Part shown: piece after piece, positions 54,948-64,000 of the stretch | Numbering within the stretch: the first letter of the stretch is position 1 | Layout: each line of letters begins with the position of its first letter | NCBI RefSeq assembly: GCF_020091585.1 | Contig: NZ_CP083582.1 | Location: 3,720,001-3,784,000, forward strand | Length of the DNA stretch: 64,000 bases | Reading direction: 5' to 3' | Source: Kovacikia minuta CCNUW1 | GTDB lineage: Bacteria > Cyanobacteriota > Cyanobacteriia > Leptolyngbyales > Leptolyngbyaceae | The notes under the pieces: model-generated | The model's database searches: none | Told to the model about the DNA's origin: nothing | What the model saw: only the letters and a program-made list of their open reading frames with translations | Position numbers and translations under genes: made by a program

Positions 54948-55306
54948 GAATTTTGCTGGTAGGTCTACACCAGTAGTTCTATCCCAGAACGGAGGACGGA
55001 GGGAGAAAAGGATGCTACTAATCTACAATAAATGCCCCAACTGCTTCTAATGACCCAGTTCTACCAAAACCTGAAGTGCGATCGCGATAAGGCACCCCCC
55101 GGAGGTCATCCTTATAACCATGCCGCAGTACCCCACCCCAAGAGACTGGGCAGCCTTTACGTTAATTGGAGAAGCAGAATGGGGAATGAAAATTGAAACA
55201 GCTTTTTTATTCCAATTCCACAGCAAATTCACACCAATCAGGGAATCTAAGAAGTTGCAAGGGAATACTAATCCGAATCTCACTTATGTAAATCGGGAGA
55301 TCTGTA
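54948..55306. other. intergenic region, nothing firm
   Basis: This is the divergent spacer between the phosphatase and the LTxxQ protein genes. A weak 64-codon ORF (55120-55314) overlaps the downstream start and is not convincing. No repeat or hairpin stands out. Confidence 0.4.
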
Positions 55307-55780
55307 ATGACTAGGATGTTCCAATTTGTTAAATGTACGTCTATCGTTGTTAGCACAGTTGCCGTTACAACGCTAATTTCTGGGGTTTCGTTTGCTGGAA
55401 CTCAACCGATTAATGGTTCTTCTAAATCAACCCATACGGCTGCTATTCAGGCAACACCTGCAATTATTGAGCAACTCCAACTGACCAGCGACCAAAAAAC
55501 TAAAATTCGGGGCATCCGCACCTCCCGTTCCCGCCAGATTAATCAAGTTCTCTCTTCAACTCAACAAGCCCAACTCAAACAGGAATTGAAATCGGGCAAG
55601 AAACTGGGGCAGGTACTCAAAGACCTGAATTTAAGTGCAGATCAAAAGAAGAAAATTTTGGCGATCGTTCAGCAGTCCAATAAGGACATAATCGCGGTTC
55701 TAACCCCAGAACAGAAACAAAAGTTGAATACTTACCTGAAGCAACAGCGTCAGAGCAGAACTCAAAACCCGATCGAGTAA
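55307..55780 (+). CDS. Spy/CpxP-like periplasmic LTxxQ protein
   Basis: The 157-residue protein has a signal peptide (VVSTVAVTTLISGVSFAG) and a helical mature part. That part holds three LTxxQ-type motifs: LTSDQKTKI, LSADQKKKI and LTPEQKQKL. The motif defines Spy/CpxP periplasmic chaperones and metal-stress proteins. The mature protein is basic and Lys/Gln-rich. GGGAG sits eight bases before the ATG, and a strong terminator follows, so it is monocistronic. Chaperone activity is inference from motif. Confidence 0.8.
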   Translation: MTRMFQFVKCTSIVVSTVAVTTLISGVSFAGTQPINGSSKSTHTAAIQATPAIIEQLQLTSDQKTKIRGIRTSRSRQINQVLSSTQQAQLKQELKSGKKLGQVLKDLNLSADQKKKILAIVQQSNKDIIAVLTPEQKQKLNTYLKQQRQSRTQNPIE

Positions 55781-55815
55781 ATTGAACAGGAATTAGACGC
55801 CAGGTGATGCCCTCG

Positions 55816-55856
55816 AATGCTGAGTGAAGTAATGCTTCATTCAGCATTTTTATTTC
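55816..55856 (+). terminator. terminator after the LTxxQ gene
   Basis: AATGCTGAGTGAAG pairs with CTTCATTCAGCATT (13 of 14 plus one G-U) over a five-base loop and is followed by TTTTATTT. Confidence 0.92.
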
Positions 55857-55897
55857 GCAATTTTGATGGCGATCACCTGATTGACTGACAAATTTCT

Positions 55898-55972
55898 GTA
55901 AGGGTAGGTTTAGCCAGTTTGCGATCGCCTTACCGTCAGTATTTCGGCAAAACCTGCCCCTACAGTAGAATG
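55898..55972. repeat. GGTAGGTTTAGCC repeat, divergent relative
   Basis: GGGTAGGTTTAGCC at one end and GGCAAAACCTGCCCC at the other form an inverted pair like the 14803/22098 family, but with lower similarity. The rest of the 500-bp spacer to 56277 holds GGGAGGG-like simple sequence and GACACCTGAC just before the permease gene; no gene was seen. Confidence 0.6.
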
Positions 55973-56277
55973 CGCCTTCTAGCAATTTTGTCAGTCAATC
56001 AGGGCGATCGCTCCAATCCCGATCGCATTAGTACAGGATTGGGGCAGTCCGATTGAGGAAAGGATAGAAATTAAGAAAGCGACGGTGGGAGGGTGAGAGC
56101 GTGGGCATTTCGCACTCTCTCATCTCCTCACCCTCCTTGCCTTTAGGATACGACCCAGTATTTGTAGGGGCGGACCTAGCATTACGTCCCCAGGGAGATT
56201 GATTTCACCCTTTACCTTGGAATCGCTATAGTGAAACAACCTTACTACCTGACACCTGACTTCTGACACCGGGCGCT

Positions 56278-57186
56278 ATGCAAGCATTAATCAAAAAGAT
56301 CTGGAAACCTCGCCAGAGAAGGGAAGCCGTAACGGGTTATCTATTCATGGCTCCAACAATCATCATCGCTGGATTTTTTCTGGTGCTTCCAATTATCTTT
56401 GCGGTTATTTTTGCCTTTTACAAAATTCAACTTTTAGGAACAATTAGCTATCAGTTTACCGGACTAAAAAATTTTCTCCGCATGGTCAATGATGAGCGTG
56501 CCTGGACTGCCCTGAAGAATACAGCTCAATACGTCGCGATCGTCGTTCCAACCCAGACAGGGCTGGCGCTTACCTTAGCGCTAGTTCTAAATGCTCAAAT
56601 TAAGGGGCGCTCCTGGTTTCGAGTGGCTTTTTTTCTGCCAACCGTTACCTCATCGGCTGTTCTAACCTTGATCTTTATGTGGATTTATAACACCGATGGT
56701 TTACTCAATCAAATTCTTAGCCTTTTGCATTTACCAACGTACAACTGGTTAGGCGATCCAGCGGTGGCATTGAAAGGAATTATGATCATGAATATCTGGT
56801 CAACCGCCCCCCTATTTATGGTGATTTATCTGGCAGCTTTGCAGGATATTCCAGACACCTTATATGAAGCGGCAACATTGGATGGGGCCAGTCGTTGGGA
56901 AAAATTTTTCTACATTACATTGCCATTTTTGCAACCCATAACATTTTTTGTGGTTGTTATTGGAGTAATTGGTACATTTCAGTTATTTGATCAGTCTTAT
57001 ATTTTCTCAGCAGGTTCGGGCGGACCAAATGACTCCACCCTGACAATGGTGCTTTTAATTTATCAATATGCCTTCAAAAATCTGGATATGGGATATGCCC
57101 TGACCCTGACATTAATGCTGGCGATCGTGCTAATTGCAGCAACCTTCATGCAGCGCAAATTATTTAAGGAAGAGCGTTTAGATTAG
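56278..57186 (+). CDS. sugar ABC transporter permease (MalF-like)
   Basis: The 302-residue membrane protein has six hydrophobic segments and the permease EAA loop EAATLDGASRWEKFFYITLP, which contacts the ATPase. It resembles MalF/UgpA-type permeases for sugars or sugar phosphates. The second permease gene follows after eight bases. No substrate-binding protein or ATPase gene is adjacent, so these must be encoded elsewhere. The cargo cannot be told. Confidence 0.88.
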   Translation: MQALIKKIWKPRQRREAVTGYLFMAPTIIIAGFFLVLPIIFAVIFAFYKIQLLGTISYQFTGLKNFLRMVNDERAWTALKNTAQYVAIVVPTQTGLALTLALVLNAQIKGRSWFRVAFFLPTVTSSAVLTLIFMWIYNTDGLLNQILSLLHLPTYNWLGDPAVALKGIMIMNIWSTAPLFMVIYLAALQDIPDTLYEAATLDGASRWEKFFYITLPFLQPITFFVVVIGVIGTFQLFDQSYIFSAGSGGPNDSTLTMVLLIYQYAFKNLDMGYALTLTLMLAIVLIAATFMQRKLFKEERLD

Positions 57187-57194
57187 GGAGAGAC

Positions 57195-58023
57195 ATGATA
57201 CAAGAAAACCGCTGGTTCACGGGAATTCTATATGCTGTTTTGATCCTTTATGCATTGATTACCCTGATTACCATTTGCCTGGGCACTTTCTGCTTCCCTG
57301 AAGCCCCTATCTGAAATTGCTGAAGGGGGAATTAACTTTATTCCAAAAGCCTTCACACTGGCAAATTACCGTCAGCTTTTTACGCAGGAACCCCTATTTA
57401 GCCGCTGGTTATTCAACAGTGCGATCGCCGCCATTTTGACGACTTTCCTGAATCTACTATTTAACTCAATGGCGGGCTATGCTTTGGCAAGGATTCGCTT
57501 TCCTGGCAATCAATTCTGGTTCTTTATAATCCTGGCTGCCCTGATGGTTCCAGGACAAATTACCCTCCTGCCCAAATTCTTAATTTTAAAGTCCTTAGGC
57601 TGGCTAAATTCCTATCAGGGACTAATTATTCCTGGTGCCATAAATGCCACCTTTATTTTTATGATGCGGCAGTTTTTCATTAACTTTCCCAGGGAATTGG
57701 AGGAAGCTGCCGCTTTGGATGGATTGGGACGATTTGAAACCTTCTTCCAGATTGTTCTGCCCCTTGCAAAACCAGCATTGGCAGCTCAAACCATTTTTGT
57801 ATTTATGGGTTCCTGGAACGAATTTTTGATGCCCCTGGTTATCATGTCCGACCCGGAGATGTTTACCTTACCCCTAGGCTTAAACGCTTTCAAAGGAGAA
57901 TATGTTAGCTACTGGAATTACATCATGGCAGCATCCATGATTTTCACCCTACCTGCCCTGGCAATCTACGTTTTTTTCAACCGCTACTTTATTCAGGGAG
58001 TCACCTTTACAGGTGGGAAATAA
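57195..58023 (+). pseudogene. sugar ABC transporter permease (MalG-like), one frameshift
   Basis: The corrected product is about 275 residues. It begins MIQENRWFTGILYAVLILYA at 57195; one extra T near 57268-57269 shifts the frame, and correction gives LIPFAWALSASLKPLSEIAE as in the family. The EAA loop is EAAALDGLGRFETFFQIVLP, and the C-terminal FFNRYFIQGVTFTGGK is typical for MalG-type proteins. It partners the upstream MalF-like gene. Confidence 0.87.
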
Positions 58024-58169
58024 TTCGATTGAAGATTTTAGATTACGGTTTGTCTAAGCTTTTCAAAAATTTCTTTCCTGACACCTGGCACCTGACACCT
58101 GACACCTGCGATTCGCTACCATCAAGCTATTGCGATATTCCACTTCTACTAATACTTTAGGACTGCTGC

Positions 58170-59270
58170 ATGGCACCTGATGATCTTCAACGCTACCATC
58201 GACGCGACCTGCTGCGGTTAGCAGGGTTAGCAGCCGGAGCCGCTGCCCTTCCTGTTGCCTGCCGTACCACAACTTCAACGGCTGACGCGCCCCATTTGTC
58301 CGATCCTGCAACTGAAACGGTTGCTGCAACTACCGCAACGCAGCCGGAGGGCAGGGTTGCCCGTGCTGGTACCAGCCGTGTCGTTCTCGTCAAAACCGAC
58401 GATCGCGTTGCGGGCACCCGTAAGGCACTGGATCTACTCCAACCTGATGGCATTAGCGGGAAAACCGTCTTCCTCAAACCCAACTACAACACGGGCGACC
58501 CGGCACCCGCTGCCACCGATACCGCCTTGCTAGAAGCACTGATTCAGGAATTGCAGAACGCCAAAGCAGGGCAAATCAGCCTCGGCGATCGCAGTGGGAT
58601 GGCAGAAACCCGTCAGGCAATGCAAACCAAGGGCGTGTTCAAACTGGCGGAGCGCTACGGGGTGAACGCGATCGTGTTCGATGAACTGAAGGCAGAGGAT
58701 TGGCAGTATTTTCCCGCTGAAGGAACCCACTGGTCAAAGGGGTTTGCCTTTGCCCGTCCCGTATTAAATGCGGGAGCCGTCGTTAACACCTGCTGTCTGA
58801 AAACCCATCGTTTTGGGGGTCATTTCACCCTTTCATTAAAGAATTCTGTGGGTATGGCTGCCAAATACGTCCCAGGGGACTCCTACAATTACATGAACGA
58901 GCTGCACTCGTCTCCCCATCAACGATTGATGATTGCAGAATTGAACCAGGCCTATAAACCTGCGTTGGTATTGTTAGATGGAGTGGAAGCGCTGGTTAAC
59001 GGAGGTCCAGAAGCGGGCACAAAAGTTAAATCAGGTGTGATTCTGGCGGGAACGGATCGGGTTGCCGTGGATGTGGTCGCCATTGGAATTTTGCGATCGT
59101 TTGGCACAACGGAAGCGATATCACGAGGTTCAGTGTGGCAACTGGAACAAATCCGTCGCGCCGTTGAATTGGGCCTGGGTGCCAGTAATCAGGAGCAAAT
59201 TGAAATCGTTTCAGCCGACAGTGCCAGCCGCATCATGGCAGATCAGATTCGTAAGTACATTGTGGCGTAG
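58170..59270 (+). CDS. DUF362 protein with twin-arginine lipoprotein-like signal
   Basis: The 366-residue product has a DUF362 domain: VLVKTDDRVAGTRKALDLL, KTVFLKPNYNTGDPAPAATD, and NTCCLKTHRFGGHFTLSLKN. The N-terminus has RRDLLRLAGLAAGAAALPVAC, a twin-arginine stretch followed by a lipobox-like cysteine, suggesting Tat export. DUF362 is often fused to 4Fe-4S ferredoxin domains; none is present here. Function is unknown. It follows the sugar permease genes by 146 bp that include a short GACACCT array. Confidence 0.82.
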   Translation: MAPDDLQRYHRRDLLRLAGLAAGAAALPVACRTTTSTADAPHLSDPATETVAATTATQPEGRVARAGTSRVVLVKTDDRVAGTRKALDLLQPDGISGKTVFLKPNYNTGDPAPAATDTALLEALIQELQNAKAGQISLGDRSGMAETRQAMQTKGVFKLAERYGVNAIVFDELKAEDWQYFPAEGTHWSKGFAFARPVLNAGAVVNTCCLKTHRFGGHFTLSLKNSVGMAAKYVPGDSYNYMNELHSSPHQRLMIAELNQAYKPALVLLDGVEALVNGGPEAGTKVKSGVILAGTDRVAVDVVAIGILRSFGTTEAISRGSVWQLEQIRRAVELGLGASNQEQIEIVSADSASRIMADQIRKYIVA

Positions 59271-59432
59271 GAGTTAGGGGAAGACACGGATCGGTTGTAA
59301 GGTTTAGACTGTGTAATCAGATAGCCGATCATTTAATCCTCCAGGACTTACCCCTTAATGACTTAACCCTTAAGCTGAAGCAGGAACCCCCCCTTCCCAA
59401 TATTCTTAACTTGATCCCCTGTTTTCTACGCA

Positions 59433-60584
59433 ATGAAAAGAATTTTGATTTTGCATGCCTCTTTGGGAGCAGGGCATCTAAATGCGGCAAAAGCCCTGAG
59501 CGAAGCATTTAGCCATTTCCCTGATGTCTATGTTTGTAGCGAAGATGCGCTTGCCTACGCCAGCACCATCTATCGCAGTGCCGTGACCCAGGCTTACAAG
59601 CAACTGAGTGAGAAAGCCCCTCAACTCTATAAAGCGTTTTACGAAGGCAGCAACATTGACGATTTAGAAAAGTCGCTGGATAACAATCTCGCGTGGGCAA
59701 AGCTAGAACGCCCGTTCTTTCAAGGGTTGGGGCAATTTGTTAAAGAGTTTGACCCGGATGCGATCGTCTGTGTCCAGCAAATTCCCAGTCGTCTATTGAA
59801 TCTGCTAGAGGAAGAAGATCAGACCTCAAAACCGCAGTATGTGGTTGTTACCGATGTCATTGCCCATAGCACCTGGCTTAACTATGGGGTTGAACGATAC
59901 TTTCTCCCCAATAGCTTGAGCGCAAACCTGCTGATCCAGCGAGGAGTCAGTCCCTCCCTTTTGAGCGTTACAGGGATTCCGGTCAAGTTAGAAATTATGG
60001 AACCGAAGACAAAACCGGAGATGCGCCGCCGCCACCAAATTCCAATAGACACTCCTGTGGTAACGCTATTTGGCGGAGGACTGAATCCCAAACGGGTGCG
60101 ATCGATGGTGTCAGATTTGCTGGGAAGCCCAATGCCGTTAACCCTAATTGTTGCTGCGGGCAGAAACGAGAAACTGACTGAAGCCCTGGAAGACCTTACT
60201 GACAGTCCTTATGTGGGCTTGCGGAAGTTAGAACTGATCGATTACGTCGATGATTTGGTCGTTGCCAGCGATCTGGTGATTACAAAAGCTGGAGGACTCA
60301 TTACCAGCGAAATCCTGGCGCGGGGTACTCCCATGATCATTGTCGATCCGATCCCCGGACAGGAAGAACAAAATGCGGATGTCATTGCTGCTGCGGGTGC
60401 AGGCGTTCAACTGCGACTGTTGGAAATGGTGGCACCTGCCATCCAATATCTTCTGAGAAATCCAGCTCGCCTGGACGAGATGCGCGAATCCGCTTTAAAA
60501 CTCGGACAGCCCCGTGCCGCCCTCGACATTGCCGAGCACATTTTGAATCATTTGCAGGTGCCGCTAATGGCAATTTCCCATTAG
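59433..60584 (+). CDS. MGDG-synthase-like glycosyltransferase (GT28)
   Basis: The 383-residue protein resembles the monogalactosyldiacylglycerol synthase/processive diacylglycerol glycosyltransferase family. It has the N-terminal acceptor motif LILHASLGAGHLNAAKALSE, YVVVTDVIAHSTWLNYGV, the hinge VTGIPVKLEIMEPK, GGGLNPKRVRSMV, and the sugar-nucleotide site ITKAGGLITSEILARGTPMI. Cyanobacteria normally make MGDG by MgdA plus MgdE, so this enzyme may make another glycolipid or an intermediate. It is likely membrane-associated. The GH1 gene follows on the same strand after 190 bp of repeats. Confidence 0.85.
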   Translation: MKRILILHASLGAGHLNAAKALSEAFSHFPDVYVCSEDALAYASTIYRSAVTQAYKQLSEKAPQLYKAFYEGSNIDDLEKSLDNNLAWAKLERPFFQGLGQFVKEFDPDAIVCVQQIPSRLLNLLEEEDQTSKPQYVVVTDVIAHSTWLNYGVERYFLPNSLSANLLIQRGVSPSLLSVTGIPVKLEIMEPKTKPEMRRRHQIPIDTPVVTLFGGGLNPKRVRSMVSDLLGSPMPLTLIVAAGRNEKLTEALEDLTDSPYVGLRKLELIDYVDDLVVASDLVITKAGGLITSEILARGTPMIIVDPIPGQEEQNADVIAAAGAGVQLRLLEMVAPAIQYLLRNPARLDEMRESALKLGQPRAALDIAEHILNHLQVPLMAISH

Positions 60585-60765
60585 GTGGTAGGTGATAGGT
60601 GGTAGGGGAAGGATAAAGGTGTCAGGTATCAGTGACCAATTGTCAGTCATCAGTTATTGAGTGGTGACTGTTAACTGTCTCACGGTCTTACTATCTCAAC
60701 TCATCACTACTCACTACTCAACTCAAAACTTAAAACTCAAAACTTAGAACTCTATTCCCCCCACC
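60585..60765. repeat. composite intergenic STRR array
   Basis: In order: GGTGGTA, GGTGTCA, CACTACT/TCACTAC, AACTCAAAA and CCACCCT units between the glycosyltransferase and GH1 genes. Confidence 0.8.
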
Positions 60766-60771
60766 CTCCGC

Positions 60772-62357
60772 ATGCAGAGTCATTCAACTTACCCAACCAG
60801 AACCTGTTCCACCAGAAACCTTCCTCTGGGGCGTTTCAACCTCAGGTTACCAGAGCGAAGGGGGGTATAACGGACCCCATGATCCCAAGAACAACTGGTT
60901 TTTCGATGAACACCGAGGCAGTGTCATGCGAACGGGCACTGCTGCTGAATTTTGGACCCGTTACGAAGAAGATTTTCGAGCCTGTCAAACGATCGGGCTA
61001 AATGCCTTCCGGTTAGGGCTGGAGTGGGCAAGAATTCAACCTTCCGCGCACACCGGAGCTGCGTCTGCACCTGCGTTTGACCATGCTGCACTGGATGCCT
61101 ACGCCGATCGCATTGCTGCCTGCCGTCAGCATGGATTAGAACCGATTGTGACCCTGCACCATTTCACCCATCCAGCCTGGCTAGGGATGGATGCTTGGCT
61201 ATCAGAAGAGACGGTTGATTGTTTTGTCGAATATGTTCGGGTTGCCGTGACCCAAATTAACCGCCGATTGACGGATCACTACCAGCTTCCCCCGATCCAC
61301 TGGTATATCACGGTCAATGAACCCAACATGCTCGTGCTAAATACTTACCTCAGCCGCCAGTTTCCAGCGGGTTCCTCCTGGGGGGTGAGTGCGGTGTTAC
61401 ATGCCTACAGCTACATGCTTGCTGCCCACATCCGGGCTTACAACTGTATTCACGACATCTACGAAGCCGAAGGCTGGACGACGCCTCGTGTTTCGCTGAA
61501 TACCTACTGTAGCGACCACTATTGGTCCGAAAAAGTGATCTGGGATTTGCTCAGTCTGCGCCAGCGAGAAGTCAAGCCGACCCAGTTGGAAAGTTATACC
61601 GATGCGAATGCGCAGCAACTAAAACTCGCTCTGTGCGATGCCAATCTTCCCTTCAGTCGGGATTTGCCCTATCAAATTGGGCAACTCGTTTACCGATTCA
61701 GTAATTGGTTCTGCCCGTCGCAATTTCGATACTTGGCGGCTCAACTATTTTTTTCAAGAACTCGAAGCCTCTCCCCGCTCCCAGGTGTTTGATTTTGTTG
61801 CGATCGATTACTATGACCCTTTCACCGCGCATATTTTGCGAATTCCCTCATTCTCAGATTTTGAATTCAAAACAAAGGATTTCCGGGGTTGGCTAATGAG
61901 CGGGATTACCAGCAAATGGTGGGATTGGCGCTGCTTACCAGAAGGACTTCACTTCTTCTGCAAGTTCTACGCTGAAACTCTGTGCACTCGTTCCCAGGGA
62001 GAACCCTCCTGTCCTATTTTGATTGCAGAGAATGGGATGGCATTACGCCGCAAACCAGACAACAGCATCGCAACGTTTCGGGGCGACCAACTGCGTCGGA
62101 GTGAATTTCTAAAAGCACATATTCAGCAAGTCCAGCGGTTACTGAAAGAAGAAGTTCCACTGGTAGGTTATATGCACTGGTCTCTTACAGATAACTACGA
62201 GTGGGGATCTTATACTCCACGATTTGGCTTGTTTGCAATTGATTTTGCTCAAGGAACCGATCGCCTGATCGAAGACCATCTTGGCGATCGCCCCTCGGAA
62301 ACCTATGCCCAACTCATTCAGAAAGTACGTAACCTTCAACCTTCCAGCACGTTCTAA
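60772..62357 (+). pseudogene. GH1 family glycoside hydrolase, two frameshifts
   Basis: The corrected product is about 527 residues. It opens MQSHSTY at 60772; dropping one C at 60792-60794 leads to PETFLWGVSTSGYQSEGGYN. The acid/base glutamate is in TVNEPN (about 61315) and the nucleophile in LIAENGMA (about 62025), both present. A second extra base at 61709-61710 separates VYRFSNW from ARRNFDTWRLNYFF; the rest runs to HWSLTDNYEWGS and the stop at 62355. Family 1 enzymes cleave beta-glucosides or galactosides; plant SFR2 of this family remodels galactolipids. The adjacent MGDG-synthase-like gene makes a lipid substrate conceivable, which is inference. Confidence 0.82.
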
Positions 62358-62417
62358 GAGGATGTTTGAAAAGGTATGGACTGTAAGATGCAACACTCAG
62401 AGATCCCCCCTAACCCC

Positions 62418-62428
62418 CTTAAAAAGGG
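62418..62428. repeat. 11-bp target duplication, left
   Basis: CTTAAAAAGGG lies immediately left of the insertion sequence and is repeated exactly at 63913-63923. It was present once in the undisturbed MITE. Confidence 0.88.
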
Positions 62429-63912
62429 CTACCGTGTACACACAAATCGAGCCTAGACTAAGGTAGCTCCTCAAAACTCTCATTGATTATGGATAACCCC
62501 ATTCTCATTCATGCAGCACAAATCAAAGGAACTGCATTTGGTGACCCTCGTTTAGTCAAAAGGGGGCGGCACTGTATGAAGCAATGCTTCAGCACCAATC
62601 GGTAAACATTCGCCAAATCAGCCAAAATCGAGCTGAACAGATTGGCTACTATCGTTTCTTGGAGAATGAAAACGTGACGATATCCGAGTTAGTGCGGAGT
62701 GTTGCTGACCAGTGCCAGGCGCAGGTGGAAGGATTGCATGTGTTATCGATTAGTGATAGCAGTGAGGTTAACTTGCAGTCCCATGCAGGGCGGTTAAAGC
62801 CGCAAGGACTTGGGGTCGTTGGCAACGACCGAGATGTTGGGTTTTTCATTCATCCAACCCTGGTGCTGAATGCCGAGACTGGCTTTCCATTAGGGTTAAG
62901 TACCATTCATTTGTGGAGTCGTGACATCGACCATAGCGATAAACATCAACGCGACTATCAACACCTGCCGATTGAGGAAAAGGAATCCTACAAATGGCTG
63001 CGATCGGCTGAAGGCAGCAACCGATGTTTGAGGGCTGGAGGAGCGAGGTTAATCACTCATATCGGCGACCGTGAAAGCGACCTGTATGAAGAATGGGCGA
63101 CGGTTCCAGACGCTCAAACCCATTTATTAATCAGGGTGTGTCAAAATCGTCGTCTGTGGCATCAGTCGTTATCGCTCTATGACTACCTGACGATTCAACC
63201 CGTTCAGGGAAGTTACACCGTGCAAGTGGTAGAAGATCCCCGTCGAGGGCAAACTGCACGAGAGGCATTGCTAGTTGTGCGTGTGGCGAAGGTTGAGATC
63301 CGGCGACCCGACAACCTCAACGCTCACGACTATCCTCCCAGTGTGGGTCTCTACGCCGTAGAGGCACAGGAAGTCAACCCACCCCCTGGACAACAACCGA
63401 TTCATTGGCGACTGTTGACCACTCATGAAGTCGTTTGCTTAGAACAGGCACTCCAAGTCATTCAGTGGTACTGCTGGCGCTGGCGGATTGAACAACTGTT
63501 TGCCACCCTCAAACAGGCCGGACTCAATCTCGAAGCGACGCAACTGGAATCGGTAGATGCCATTCAACGCTTGACTGTGCTGGCGCTGTCGATTGCCGTG
63601 CGAGTCCTACAACTGGTGGAAGGGCGAGATAACCCTGAGTTATCTGCCTCTGTTGCCTTTAGCGATGAACAGCAGCAATGCCTCACTCAGCTAGAACCGA
63701 CGTTGCAAGGACACACTCAAAAACAGCAGAATCCTCATCCTCCCAGTTCTTTAGCTTGGGCAACCTGGTTAATTGCTCGCTTAGGAGGATGGTCGGGTTA
63801 TCGCTCCCAACGTCCCCCCGGAATGCCTACTCTAATTCATGGTTTGCGGCAGTTTGAGGCAATCTTCATCGGGTGGAAACTAGCTCAAGCCCCACTTGTG
63901 TGTACACGGTAG
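62429..63912 (+). mobile_element. IS4-family insertion sequence, 1,484 bp
   Basis: The ends are perfect 17-bp inverted repeats: CTACCGTGTACACACAA at 62429-62445, and its reverse complement at 63896-63912. An 11-bp direct duplication flanks it, within the 8-13 bp range of the IS4 family. It carries one transposase gene whose stop codon TAG is supplied by the last bases of the right inverted repeat. Complete ends, a perfect duplication and a host repeat that can be reassembled exactly all indicate a recent insertion. Confidence 0.93.
62489..63912 (+). pseudogene. IS4-family transposase, N-terminal frameshift
   Basis: The catalytic DDE residues are present: SISDSSEVNLQS (first Asp), THIGDRESDLYE (second Asp) and the IS4 signature Y-2-R-3-E-6-K in YCWRWRIEQLFATLK. 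The natural start is ATG at 62489 (MDNPILIHAAQIKGTAFGDP then RLVKRG). At the AAAAGGGGG run (62558-62566) one more G, or a -1 shift, is needed to continue as AALYEAMLQHQ, giving 474 residues. Without it only the part from ATG 62584 is translated, lacking the conserved N-terminus. It could be dead, a sequencing error, or frameshift-controlled. Confidence 0.87.
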
Positions 63913-63923
63913 CTTAAAAAGGG
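63913..63923. repeat. 11-bp target duplication, right
   Basis: CTTAAAAAGGG is the exact copy of 62418-62428, directly after the right inverted repeat. Confidence 0.88.
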
Positions 63924-64000
63924 GGGAAATAGGCTTAAAGTCCCCCTGATTAAGGGGGACTTAGGGGGATCGCATCTTTGCTACCGACAGTAGGACTTTT

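Larger units (their letters stand above)
62358..64000. repeat. MITE-like element, copy 2, split by an insertion sequence
   Basis: The left part (62358-62428) matches 4335-4405 with few differences. The right part resumes at 63913 and continues to the window end, short of its terminal repeat. It begins immediately after the GH1 stop codon, whose TAA fits the TNA target seen at copy 1. Confidence 0.85.

Noticed and set aside
55120-55314. 64-codon ORF before the LTxxQ gene
   Set aside because: It overlaps the next gene's start, has no ribosome site and shows no recognisable pattern.
62584-63912. Transposase taken as starting at ATG 62584
   Set aside because: The IS4 N-terminal motif (FGDPRLVKRG) is encoded upstream in another frame from ATG 62489, so 62584 is only the longest uninterrupted piece.

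Overview
The window reads as a chromosomal segment of a cyanobacterium, most likely a filamentous Leptolyngbya/Oscillatoriales-type species (the lineage is my inference). The evidence is the divergent photosystem II pair psbN/psbH, abundant GCGATCGC (HIP1) octamers, a GAF domain with both cyanobacteriochrome cysteines, DICT and GH1/GH38 proteins of cyanobacterial type, and dense heptanucleotide short tandem repeats (STRRs). No rRNA, tRNA, CRISPR array or prophage was found.

Layout. 0-11 kb: DICT/HD-like regulator, small membrane protein, metallophosphoesterase, PRC-barrel protein, ABC exporter, TPM-domain protein, recG and a DUF1361 protein. 11-26 kb: a CtpE-like P-type ATPase, a PAS-PAS-GAF-GAF histidine kinase with a DXCF-type GAF, an FHA-penicillin-binding protein fusion, a SUI1-like factor, a TPR lipoprotein, an L,D-transpeptidase and trpB. 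26-36 kb: NCS2 permease plus Na+/H+ antiporter, an Omp85 gene, a Ser/Thr kinase, a 31-residue membrane peptide gene and thiL. 36-50 kb: UPF0182 protein, GH38 alpha-mannosidase, a toxin-antitoxin-like pair with one broken member, psbN/psbH, tatA, pth, a ParE-type toxin-antitoxin pair and a Ca2+/H+ exchanger. 50-64 kb: TPR-glycosyltransferase, larB, phosphatase, sugar ABC permeases, DUF362 protein, an MGDG-synthase-like glycosyltransferase, a GH1 enzyme, and an intact-ended IS4-family element inserted in a MITE-like repeat.

Three things dominate beyond gene content. First, composite arrays of 7-8 bp tandem repeats lie between genes and, in frame, inside recG, thiL, larB, UPF0182, the ABC exporter, the histidine kinase and the alpha-mannosidase, with their modules in a recurrent order. 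Second, at least four families of dispersed repeats occur: a 160-bp MITE with TNA targets, a ~100-bp ATACCAAT-ended repeat, a ~110-bp GGCGGGTTTTGCCG repeat, and a paired AGAAACC-GGTTTCT palindrome. Third, about a dozen reading-frame breaks have the same sign (one surplus base, nearly always in a short homopolymer). This looks more like insertion-type assembly error than gene decay, so the 'pseudogene' labels below should be read with that in mind.

Functionally the region is mostly housekeeping and envelope biology (cell wall, outer membrane, glycolipid and glycan enzymes, transporters) plus one probable photoreceptor kinase. I see no defence island or biosynthetic cluster.
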